A stretch of 7,782 bases of DNA from Candidatus Iainarchaeum sp. (GTDB lineage Archaea > B1Sed10-29): assembly GCA_003553825.1 (NCBI GenBank), contig PWFL01000034.1:1-7782 (forward strand). Reading direction: 5' to 3'. The number at the start of each line of letters is the position of its first letter. Within the stretch, counting starts at the first letter, position 1. The position numbers were made by a program, and so were the translations under genes. This document shows, in pieces, positions 1 through 5,804 of this stretch. A model generated the notes under the pieces. That model worked only from the letters and a program-made list of their open reading frames with translations, ran no database searches and was not told the DNA's origin.

Positions 1-221
1 ACACACTGGAAATAAAAGCAGAAAGCAAAAAAGGAGGAACAAAACAGGACCAAGGATACTACTACAGAGAGAGAAGCAGCAAATCGTACAGAAGACACAT
101 AGACCTACCAGCAGAAGTAAACCCGCAGAAAGCGGAAGCGAACTACAACAACGGAATACTGGAAATAGATCTACCAAAGAAACATCCGGAACAAAAAGGA
201 ACGAACATACCAATCAACTAA
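1..221 (+). CDS. Hsp20/alpha-crystallin small heat shock protein, C-terminal part (5' truncated by window edge)
   Basis: Reading from base 3 gives 72 residues to a TAA at 219-221; the N-terminus lies outside the window. The end of an alpha-crystallin domain is visible: a TLEIKAE strand, then GYYYRERSS, YRRHIDLPAEVN and NNGILEIDLPK, the usual order for Hsp20 (RER...F.R...LP..V....A.A.Y.NGVLEV.LPK). The protein ends in NIPIN, an I-x-I motif; in the family this tail docks into the beta4/beta8 groove of a neighbouring subunit during oligomer assembly. The role known for the family is ATP-independent holding of unfolding proteins in the cytoplasm. A T-rich stretch follows directly, so this is probably the last gene of its transcript. 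A second, far more divergent Hsp20-like gene lies at 3458-3946. Family assignment is firm; total length is unknown. Confidence 0.9.
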   Translation, partial: TLEIKAESKKGGTKQDQGYYYRERSSKSYRRHIDLPAEVNPQKAEANYNNGILEIDLPKKHPEQKGTNIPIN

Positions 222-238
222 ATTCCAAACCTCTTCAT

Positions 239-269
239 CTTCTATTTTATTTTTAAGATAATTTTTTAA
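239..269 (+). terminator. Oligo-T rich intrinsic terminator after hsp20
   Basis: After the hsp20 stop, the + strand switches from almost T-free sequence to several T runs (TTTTATTTTT, then ATTTTTT). Archaeal RNA polymerase can terminate at oligo-T without a strong hairpin. The stretch stands out because the surrounding + strand is so A-rich. Its end overlaps the candidate TATA box of the next gene. Confidence 0.55.
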
Positions 270-270
270 A
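263..270 (+). promoter_or_regulatory. Candidate TATA box (TTTTTAAA) for the 295-789 gene
   Basis: TTTTTAAA is centred about 28 bases upstream of the ATG at 295. No Shine-Dalgarno-like sequence is visible before that ATG. Together this suggests a leaderless or nearly leaderless transcript, which is common in archaea. This is inferred from spacing only. Confidence 0.4.
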
Positions 271-294
271 TGAATAGAGAGGATAATATACACA

Positions 295-789
295 ATGGCG
301 GAGAAACGGAAGGGTAAAAAACTCAAAAAGAGAAAGGAAAAAACACCAGTAACAATGGAAGAGATGGAAAGAGCTAAAAAAGAAGCGAAAAAAACAACGG
401 AGAAACTAAAAGAAAAAGGAAAAGTACTCGGACTGATCAAAAGAAAAAAACTAGAGGGAAAAGTAAATCCTGAAAAAGTAGAGCAACTGCTAAAAGAAAA
501 GGAAAAAGAACAAGCTAAGAAGATACTGGAACGAGTGAAAGAAAGAGGAGTAGGGCTAGAATCAGCAAAAAGAAACCATGAAAAAGTAGAACAGATAAAA
601 AAAGAACTGAAAGAACTGGGACAATTAGGAGAAGAAATAATAAGCAAGATCGAGATAGAATCCTCGCAGAAAGGAAAATTCGAGATAAACCCACAAGTAG
701 CGGAGAAAGTATTGAAAAAAGAAATAGAAGAAGGAAGAATAACAAACGAAGAAAAAATAGTAAATCTAAGAGAAAAAGGAATAATCTAG
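295..789 (+). CDS. Hypothetical Lys/Glu-rich helical (coiled-coil-like) protein
   Basis: This 164-aa protein is not recognised. It is extremely charged, with a basic N-terminus (KRKGKKLKKRKEK) followed by long predicted helices of alternating Lys and Glu. It has no cysteine, no membrane segment and no signal peptide. Two similar segments are visible: VNPEKVEQLLKEKEKE near residues 57-72 and INPQVAEKVLKKEIEEG near 131-147, which may be a degenerate duplication. Codon use (AAA, GAA, AGA, ATA, CTA; few T-ending codons) matches the other + strand genes, which supports it being real. The ATG at 295 is chosen because a TATA-like box lies about 28 bases upstream. The in-frame ATG at 355 would remove the basic tail and cannot be excluded. 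It faces the PRC-barrel gene tail to tail. A nucleic-acid-associated role would fit the basic tail but is only a guess. Confidence 0.7.
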   Translation: MAEKRKGKKLKKRKEKTPVTMEEMERAKKEAKKTTEKLKEKGKVLGLIKRKKLEGKVNPEKVEQLLKEKEKEQAKKILERVKERGVGLESAKRNHEKVEQIKKELKELGQLGEEIISKIEIESSQKGKFEINPQVAEKVLKKEIEEGRITNEEKIVNLREKGII

Positions 790-834
790 AATAAAAGAGA
801 ACAGATTAAAACACAAAAGAGCAAGAACTAACCG

Positions 835-847
835 AATAAAAAAACAA
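835..847 (-). terminator. Oligo-T terminator for the PRC-barrel gene (minus strand)
   Basis: Read on the minus strand, the sequence 26 bases past the PRC-barrel stop is TTGTTTTTTTATT, an uninterrupted T7 run (A run at 838-844 on the + strand). This is the expected form of an archaeal intrinsic terminator. Confidence 0.45.
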
Positions 848-872
848 GGCTCTATGTCTAAGACACTACAGA

Positions 873-1109
873 TTATCTACCAACCAGGATTATATCGGAA
901 ACAGATTCAACCCTATCGTAAAGAACACTGTTATCCTTAAGAGTATTCGAAAGCTCCTGCTTGGATGAAAGCCTGTTAAGTTCTTCAGTAGTGATCCTTA
1001 CTGCCTTACCTTCCTCAGTATCGAGGATAAGGTCATTAGCTTCACCAATATATTCACCTTTGGTGTCGTAGATATCCTTTCCATATATCTCAGATATTTC
1101 AATCGACAT
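873..1109 (-). CDS. Small PRC-barrel domain protein (CdpB-like)
   Basis: The 78-aa product is essentially one PRC-barrel domain. It opens with SEIYGKDIYDTKGEYIGEANDLILD, the usual '(I/L)YG..VY...G.YIG...D.ILD' pattern, and closes with VLYDRVESVSDIILVG, the typical last strand pair. There is no membrane segment. Small archaeal PRC-barrel proteins include CdpB1 and CdpB2, which in haloarchaea act with SepF and FtsZ at the division ring. An FtsZ2-type gene lies about 4.7 kb away on the same strand, so a division role is plausible but not shown; other small PRC proteins are uncharacterised. The start is well supported: GGTGA (1116-1120) sits 6 bases before the ATG, and a TATA-like TTTTTAAAG (1142-1150) sits about 27 bases before the Shine-Dalgarno. 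Many codons end in T (about 31 of 78), unlike the neighbouring + strand genes. Confidence 0.85.
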   Translation of the reverse strand: MSIEISEIYGKDIYDTKGEYIGEANDLILDTEEGKAVRITTEELNRLSSKQELSNTLKDNSVLYDRVESVSDIILVGR

Positions 1110-1115
1110 TTTAAT

Positions 1116-1150
1116 TCACCACTAAAACTAAATAACCCAAGCTTTAAAAA
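1116..1150 (-). promoter_or_regulatory. Promoter (TATA box) and Shine-Dalgarno of the PRC-barrel gene
   Basis: On the minus strand TTTTTAAAGC (1141-1150) forms a TATA-like box. Its expected start site falls near 1119-1121, just ahead of GGTGA (1116-1120). The transcript would have a leader of about 10 bases. The region lies between divergent genes, and the same AT-rich core read forwards (CTTTAAAAAC) could also drive the + strand gene at 1245. Confidence 0.5.
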
Positions 1151-1244
1151 CATTACTGAAAGATTGAAAGAAAAACCAAAAAAATAAACACACCAAGCCC
1201 AAAAACAAACCCATCAAAAAACCTAAAAAACAAAAAAAGATAAC

Positions 1245-2156
1245 ATGGAAGACAAAGACGTATACGAACAAATAGAGAAAGATCTGGATAAAAAAGAAAA
1301 AGCACTATTCCTAGGAGAAAAATCACTATCCAGAGCACTATACACAGCGGGAAAACAAAGAGAAAAAGGAAAAAAGATAGAAACAAGAGCAATAATACCA
1401 CACAACTCATCCATAAAAGATGAAGAACAAGCAATAAACCAAGGAACAAGAGGAGAACAATCAAAAAAAGAAGGAATACCAAACACAACCTACAGAATCG
1501 GGAAACTGGAAAAAGAAGACAAAAACTACCCAATAATAATCGATGAAAGAGAAAAACCCGTGGAAAAGCTACCGAAGACCACTGAAAACCTTGAAAAAAA
1601 CGGTAAACTACTAATGAAACTACCAATAGAATACTTTTATCCACTAAAAGCGAACTATAAAAGCCTTTTCAGAAAGAAAACCAAGAAAAAAACAATAGAA
1701 GAACTGCTAGAAGAACAGAACCTGAAAACCGAGAACTACGAAATAATAAACGGACTAGATGAAAATTCAGAAATGCTCGTAAAACTACTCAACAAAGGAT
1801 ACAAGAAAAAATACACGGATCAAGAACCAATATCCTTGGAGGAATTCGCAGAAGACATAACAGAAGAACTAATCCCAGAAGCCGAGAAAGCAAGAGAAGG
1901 AACCAGTCTAGCAGTAGAATCCGAAAACAAAAAATACCTATACCACATCACAGAGATAAAGAAGACAAAAGGATCAACAGAACTCAAATTCAAATTCCCA
2001 ACAGGAAAAACAACAAACAAAACGGACAGAGAAAACAGAAAAAGCAAAAAACTCAAAATAGAGCTAAAACCAAACAAAGAAGAATACAGAGAAGAAATAG
2101 AAAGAACAGGCGACCTCATAATGCTCAAAAAAAGAATACAGGACTACTACTCATAA
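1245..2156 (+). CDS. Hypothetical soluble protein, 303 aa
   Basis: The gene is not recognised. The product is hydrophilic and Lys/Glu-rich, with no cysteine, signal peptide, membrane segment or metal-binding motif. Residues 1-60 look helical. The middle (around 120-145) is the least polar part, with LLMKLPIEYFYPL and YKSLF, and may be a folded core. Residues 150-215 are again helical and acidic (IEELLEEQ, LEEFAEDITEELIPEAEKA). The C-terminal third looks like beta strands (KKYLYHITEIKK, STELKFKFPTGK, KKLKIELK) ending in a helix. Codon use matches the other + strand genes (few T-ending codons), which supports coding. No clear Shine-Dalgarno precedes the ATG, and an A-rich leader separates it from the PRC-barrel promoter. 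It stops 80 bases before the DUF763 gene, which appears to have its own promoter. Confidence 0.75.
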   Translation: MEDKDVYEQIEKDLDKKEKALFLGEKSLSRALYTAGKQREKGKKIETRAIIPHNSSIKDEEQAINQGTRGEQSKKEGIPNTTYRIGKLEKEDKNYPIIIDEREKPVEKLPKTTENLEKNGKLLMKLPIEYFYPLKANYKSLFRKKTKKKTIEELLEEQNLKTENYEIINGLDENSEMLVKLLNKGYKKKYTDQEPISLEEFAEDITEELIPEAEKAREGTSLAVESENKKYLYHITEIKKTKGSTELKFKFPTGKTTNKTDRENRKSKKLKIELKPNKEEYREEIERTGDLIMLKKRIQDYYS

Positions 2157-2195
2157 ACCAAAACTACCTCTACAATTCCCAAAATTGGACTGAAG

Positions 2196-2234
2196 CATTT
2201 ATTCCTAGAGCCCCTATAGTTAACTGGAGAGGGA
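2196..2234 (+). promoter_or_regulatory. Candidate TATA box and Shine-Dalgarno for the DUF763 gene
   Basis: CATTTATT (2196-2203) lies about 38 bases upstream of the ATG at 2237, placing a start site near 2225. GGAGAGGGA (2226-2234) then provides a purine-rich Shine-Dalgarno right before the ATG. A short inverted repeat, CAATT/AATTG (2173-2187), lies just upstream of the TATA-like box and could be an operator, but it is too short to rely on. Confidence 0.35.
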
Positions 2235-2236
2235 AG

Positions 2237-3346
2237 ATGCGGAAAAAGACAATGGATCTGCCCTTACACGGAGGAAAATGCCCAAGATGGCTATACAGCA
2301 AAATGACGGAACTAGCAGAGCCAATAACCAAAACAATAATAGAAGAAAGAGGACAAGAAGAACTGCTGAAAAAACTAAGCGATCCGAACTGGTTCCAATC
2401 CCTATCCTGCGTACTAGGATACGACTGGCACAGCTCAGGAGTAACCACCGTAACAACAGCAGCACTGAGAGAAGCAATAAACAAACAAGAAAATGGAATA
2501 GCGATATGCGGTGGAAAAGGAAAAACATCGCGAAAAACACCCGAACAGATACAGGAAAAATCAAAGGAACTAGGAGTAAAACCGAGTAAAGCCGAACAAC
2601 TAGAGACAAACAGCAAGCTGAGCGCAAAAATAGATTCAAACTGCCTACAGGACCAACACAACCTCTACCACCACGTATTCATATTCACGGAAAAAGGAGA
2701 ATGGACAGTGATACAGCAAGGAATGAAACAAGACGGATACGCACGCAGATACCACTGGCACTCACCCAAAAACCTAATACAGGAACCACACACAGGAATA
2801 ACAACACAGAAAACCGGTGAAACACTGGACCTTACCTCGGAAAAAAGCGAAGAAACAAGAAAAACAAGCCTGGATCTAGTAAAAGACGGAGAAAACCTGG
2901 AAAAATACTTCAGAAAACCGGGACAAAGAACACTAACCAAAAAACAACCACCCAACCTAATAGAAATCAAACAGGCCAAAGAAAAAAAGTTACCGGCCAA
3001 ACACCAAGTAGAAATAACACCACAAGTGAAAAAAGCGCTCAAAAAAGCCGAAGAAATACAACCAAAGAACTACAAAGAACTCGTTGAAACAACCGGAGTA
3101 GGGAAGAAAACACTAAGAGCACTAGCACTAATATCCGACTTAATATACAACCAAAAACCAAGCTTCGAAGACCCAGCAACCTACTCCTTCGCACACGGAG
3201 GAAAAGACGGACACCCCTACCCAGTAAACAAAGAAAGATACGAAAAAACAATACAAACACTAAAACAAACAGTTGAAAAATCAGAAATAGGTAAAAAAGA
3301 AGAACAAAAATCACTCAAAAGACTATCAAAACAACTAGAACCATAG
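2237..3346 (+). CDS. DUF763 family protein, complete
   Basis: The N-terminus carries the DUF763 signature: DLPLHGGKCPRWL (residues 7-19), LSDPNWFQSLSCVLGYDWHS (47-66), SGVTTVTTAALREA (67-80) and CGGKGKTSRKTPEQI (91-105). Later parts also fit the family: TTGVGKKTLRALALISDLIY (285-304), which reads like a helix-hairpin-helix, and PATYSFAHGGKDGHPYPVNK (313-332). At 369 aa it is of the expected length and shows no frameshift. The family is widespread in archaea and some bacteria; I know of no firmly established biochemical function. The HhH-like stretch and conserved His, Asp and Gly motifs would fit a nucleic-acid enzyme, but that is inference. The ATG at 2237 is preferred because GGAGAGGGA precedes it closely and DLPLHGG falls near the start as in homologues; ATG 2252 is the alternative. 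Confidence 0.9.
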   Translation: MRKKTMDLPLHGGKCPRWLYSKMTELAEPITKTIIEERGQEELLKKLSDPNWFQSLSCVLGYDWHSSGVTTVTTAALREAINKQENGIAICGGKGKTSRKTPEQIQEKSKELGVKPSKAEQLETNSKLSAKIDSNCLQDQHNLYHHVFIFTEKGEWTVIQQGMKQDGYARRYHWHSPKNLIQEPHTGITTQKTGETLDLTSEKSEETRKTSLDLVKDGENLEKYFRKPGQRTLTKKQPPNLIEIKQAKEKKLPAKHQVEITPQVKKALKKAEEIQPKNYKELVETTGVGKKTLRALALISDLIYNQKPSFEDPATYSFAHGGKDGHPYPVNKERYEKTIQTLKQTVEKSEIGKKEEQKSLKRLSKQLEP

Positions 3347-3404
3347 AAAAACAAATAAAAACAATCTGCAGAAAAGAATCAAAACAACTAAAAAACCCAG
3401 AGGC

Positions 3405-3450
3405 ATTAAATAACCTGCGCACAAAAACCATAAACACCGGAGAAAGGTGA
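3405..3450 (+). promoter_or_regulatory. Promoter (TATA box) and Shine-Dalgarno of the hsp20-like/mbf1/S2P operon
   Basis: ATTAAATAA (3405-3413) is a good TATA-like box in an otherwise A/C-rich gap, with a start site expected near 3436. GGTGA (3446-3450) is a Shine-Dalgarno 7 bases before the ATG at 3458. The two following genes have almost no spacing, so this is the likely promoter for all three. Confidence 0.5.
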
Positions 3451-3457
3451 ACCAAAA

Positions 3458-3946
3458 ATGAACTCAAAAAACGATGAAGACCGACCAGGAAGAAGAGACC
3501 CAGTACAAGAAATCTTCGAAGAGATGCAGAGAAAAATAGACGAAATGATGAATACAAGAAGACAGAACCCGTTCAAAGGAAAAAACACACAAGGAGAAAA
3601 CCCAAAAAACATCAAAATAAACTTCACACTAGAAGAAACCAATGAAGAACCACAAGAACCAAACCAGAGGCCAAGACAAAGTCCATTACAAGAACAAAGA
3701 CAACAAAGAGAAGGAATGCTCGATATAATAAATAAAGCCAACGAAGTAAACGTTATACTAGAACTAGGAGAATCACCAAAAGAAGAAGAAATCGAAACAG
3801 AGCTCAAAAACAATAAACTCAAGGTAAGAACACCAGGAAAATACAAAGAAATACCGTTAACAGGAAAAATAAAAAAGATAAAGGAAAAAAACTACAAAAA
3901 CAACATACTAGAAATAAAAATAGATAAGGAAAAAGGAGAATCCTAA
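3458..3946 (+). CDS. Divergent Hsp20-like (alpha-crystallin fold) protein
   Basis: The 162-aa product resembles a small heat shock protein in layout. The N-terminal DPVQEIFEEMQRKIDEMM (14-31) is like the amphipathic arm of archaeal Hsp20. A Gln/Pro/Asn-rich linker covers about 35-85. The C-terminal region (about 87-155) fits an alpha-crystallin domain: EVNVILELGESPKEEEIETEL, NNKLKVRT, KYKEIPLTGKI and NYKNNILEIKI, matching the '.V.VELPG..KEDI...L..N.L.I.......Y...I.LP......YKNGVLEI.I' pattern. It lacks the terminal I-x-I motif and the usual A..NGVL core residues are altered, so large oligomers are less likely. It abuts an aMBF1-like gene with no gap and precedes a site-2 protease. A chaperone or adaptor for that pathway is possible but inferred. 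GGTGA and a TATA-like box upstream fix the start. Confidence 0.65.
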   Translation: MNSKNDEDRPGRRDPVQEIFEEMQRKIDEMMNTRRQNPFKGKNTQGENPKNIKINFTLEETNEEPQEPNQRPRQSPLQEQRQQREGMLDIINKANEVNVILELGESPKEEEIETELKNNKLKVRTPGKYKEIPLTGKIKKIKEKNYKNNILEIKIDKEKGES

Positions 3947-4420
3947 ATGAAAACCTGCGAAGTATGCGGAGAAAAAACAAAACAAAGATGGATAACAAAA
4001 ATAGGAAACTCCAAACTAAAAACATGTAAAAACTGCAAAGACCATGGAAAATCAATCAAAAAAGAAAATAAATCAAGAAAAACAAAGAAAACCAAGAAAA
4101 AAACCAGTGAAAAAACCAGAAAAAGTAAGAAAACCACAGGAAAGACACTAATACCAGACTACGGGGAAAAGATAAAGAGAAAAAGAGAAAAAAAAGAACT
4201 CACCCAAGAAGAATTATCGAACCAGATAAATGAAAAAGAATCCACGATCAACAAGATAGAAAAACAAAAAATAAAACCACCAAAAAGAACAGCAAAGAAA
4301 CTGGAGAAAAAACTCAACCTAAAACTATACGAAAAACCAACAACGCCAAAATACAAAAGCAAAAACAAGAAAAAGAAAAAGAAAAAAACAATAGGCGATG
4401 TAATAGAACTAAAAGAATAA
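3947..4420 (+). CDS. mbf1: aMBF1-like regulator (zinc ribbon plus Cro/C1-type HTH)
   Basis: The 157-aa protein has the archaeal MBF1 layout. An N-terminal zinc ribbon holds Cys4, Cys7, Cys27 and Cys30 (two CxxC pairs). A Lys/Thr/Ser-rich basic linker covers 35-66. A Cro/C1-type helix-turn-helix covers about 69-129 (IPDYGEKIKRKREKKELTQ, then ELSNQINEKESTINKIEKQ, then a third-helix region ending LNLKLYE). A Lys-rich tail ends TIGDVIELKE, like the (L)TLGD-(I/V)-x-(I/L)-K ending I recall for archaeal homologues. MBF1-type factors bridge transcription factors to TBP, or associate with the small ribosomal subunit in some archaea. The ATG touches the previous stop, and a GGAG lies inside the upstream gene, so translation is probably coupled. 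The tail is coded by A-rich near-homopolymer sequence (around 4368-4390), prone to polymerase slippage or sequencing error. The HTH is clear; which MBF1 role applies here is not. Confidence 0.85.
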   Translation: MKTCEVCGEKTKQRWITKIGNSKLKTCKNCKDHGKSIKKENKSRKTKKTKKKTSEKTRKSKKTTGKTLIPDYGEKIKRKREKKELTQEELSNQINEKESTINKIEKQKIKPPKRTAKKLEKKLNLKLYEKPTTPKYKSKNKKKKKKKTIGDVIELKE

Positions 4421-4435
4421 CAAAGAACGATTCCA

Positions 4436-5719
4436 ATGATCTCAACAACAATGCTGATCCTAATAGCTATCCTCATACTAGCAACCGTGCCAGCACTAAT
4501 ACTTAAAAAGAAATCAAAAGTAGAAGTACACGGCCCAATATGCCTGTGGAAAACCAAGAAAACACTGGGAATAATAGAAAAACTCGCAAAGAGGAAGAAA
4601 CTCTGGAGAGCAATAGCGGACCTAGGAATAGTGTTTTCATTCGGTTTAGTATCCACCATCTTTCTGATATACGATAAAAAAAGAGAAACAAAGAAGATAT
4701 TAATCTACTACGCTATATTCACGGTAACCACAATAGGGCTAGTAATATACCCCACAGCAGTCATGAACAGAACAATAGCCGGCATAGTTACACTAACAAC
4801 AGGAATAGGCGGATTCGCATTCCTAGCACTACTACAACAATCCTACAACATAATAACCAATTTAATGGCTGGGCAATCAGCAATGCCAGGAGTAGCACCC
4901 ATAATACCAGGAGTGGAAGTGCCAGGAATAGCACTGTACGTGCCACTGTACGCTATAATAGGATTAGTGATACTGGTAATAGTGCACGAATGGGGACACG
5001 GAATAGTGGCAAGAGTGGAAGGCATAACAGTAAAATCCGTGGGGCTGCTAACACTGGGAATAATCCCATTGGGAGCATTCGCGGAACCGGACGAAGAAGA
5101 GATAGAGGAAAAACCAAGAAGGGAAAGAACCAGAGTATACGCGGTAGGATCAATGACGAACTTCATCACAGCATTCGCAATAGGAGCAGTATTCCTATTA
5201 CCACTACAACTATTCGTAGCACCATCAATGCAGCAACAAGCAATGGATAACATAGAACACTGGGAAGTAACTGAAGTGCACGAAAGATCATCCTTCCACG
5301 GAAGGTTAGAACCAGGAACAAAAATCTACAACGTAGAAGAACTGCACCAAGCAGCACCAACCGAAGAAGTAACACTACAAACAGATAAAGGAGAGATAAC
5401 TGGTCAACTGGACGAGTACGGAAGCCTGGGAATAACAGTGGATCAAGAAGAAAAAGGAATACTCGGACCTAGCTACTGGGTAAAAAACTACACAATAGGA
5501 ATATTCACATGGATAGTACTACTCAACTTCCTAATAGGAGTGATAAACTACTTACCTTTCGCTATATTCGACGGAGCAAGAATCACGGAAGACGTAGCAG
5601 GATTCTACGGGGAAAAAACAGGACTCAATCCCGAGAAAACAGGTAAAGTAGTTTCCTGGATACTAACAGGGCTAGTATCAATACTACTAATAATAAATGT
5701 ATTACCTTACTTCTTCTAG
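4436..5719 (+). CDS. Site-2 protease, M50 family intramembrane metalloprotease
   Basis: The 427-aa multi-pass membrane protein has a zinc-binding HEWGH motif at 184-188 inside a hydrophobic helix (IGLVILVIVHEWGHG). A conserved GS-TNF segment sits at 238-243, where the family has AG..ANF. The second active-site region, GVINYLPFAIFDGARI (368-383), supplies Asp379. Between them lies a soluble region (about 265-345: EHWEVTEVHERSS, LEPGTKIYNVEE, VTLQTDKGEITGQL, GSLGITV) that looks like a PDZ-like domain. Helices at about 3-23, 60-78, 88-106, 113-140, 168-195, 240-262, 353-375 and 405-427 fit a polytopic protein. The N-terminal GPICLWKTKKTLGIIEKLA and WRAIADLGIVFSFG blocks are typical of archaeal S2P. 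Site-2 proteases cut transmembrane segments of regulators or release stress signals. The gene follows mbf1 by 15 bases and is probably in the same operon. One oddity: the family's PLDGGR motif reads IFDGAR here. Confidence 0.92.
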   Translation: MISTTMLILIAILILATVPALILKKKSKVEVHGPICLWKTKKTLGIIEKLAKRKKLWRAIADLGIVFSFGLVSTIFLIYDKKRETKKILIYYAIFTVTTIGLVIYPTAVMNRTIAGIVTLTTGIGGFAFLALLQQSYNIITNLMAGQSAMPGVAPIIPGVEVPGIALYVPLYAIIGLVILVIVHEWGHGIVARVEGITVKSVGLLTLGIIPLGAFAEPDEEEIEEKPRRERTRVYAVGSMTNFITAFAIGAVFLLPLQLFVAPSMQQQAMDNIEHWEVTEVHERSSFHGRLEPGTKIYNVEELHQAAPTEEVTLQTDKGEITGQLDEYGSLGITVDQEEKGILGPSYWVKNYTIGIFTWIVLLNFLIGVINYLPFAIFDGARITEDVAGFYGEKTGLNPEKTGKVVSWILTGLVSILLIINVLPYFF

Positions 5720-5720
5720 A

Positions 5721-5740
5721 GAAAATAAGAAAAATAAAAG
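5721..5740 (-). terminator. T-rich terminator of ftsZ (minus strand)
   Basis: On the minus strand, the sequence past the ftsZ stop reads CTTTTATTTTTCTTATTTTC. It follows a perfect 12-bp palindrome (AAAACCGGTTTT, 5746-5757) that could form a short hairpin. Hairpin plus T runs is the pattern expected for termination of the minus-strand ftsZ transcript. On the + strand, 5771-5812 is only moderately T-rich, so the S2P terminator is less clear. Confidence 0.5.
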
Positions 5741-5804
5741 TGGAGAAAACCGGTTTTACCCGGCCTCAAGTACTTTAATACTTAACTATTGAACTGGTTT
5801 ACCT

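Noticed and set aside
1153..1644. Minus-strand frames rich in Leu/Phe/Ser opposite the + strand genes (also 171-647, 2170-2661, 3406-3846, 4159-4659)
   Set aside because: Their Leu/Phe/Ser-rich 'hydrophobic' sequence is the complement of Lys/Glu-rich coding on the + strand; no start signals or recognisable domains.
2173..2187. CAATT...AATTG inverted repeat as an operator upstream of the DUF763 gene
   Set aside because: Five-base arms in AT-rich sequence are expected by chance; no second copy is seen elsewhere in the window.
4368..4390. Lys-codon run (AAG/AAA repeats) as a programmed frameshift site
   Set aside because: The frame stays open through to a conserved-looking TIGDVIELKE ending, so no frameshift is needed; risk of sequencing slippage is noted in the gene entry.
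4990..5250. Second + strand frame inside the site-2 protease gene
   Set aside because: It overlaps conserved HEWGH and GS-TNF coding in the real frame and its translation (Gly/Arg/Asn/Ser-rich) shows no family features.
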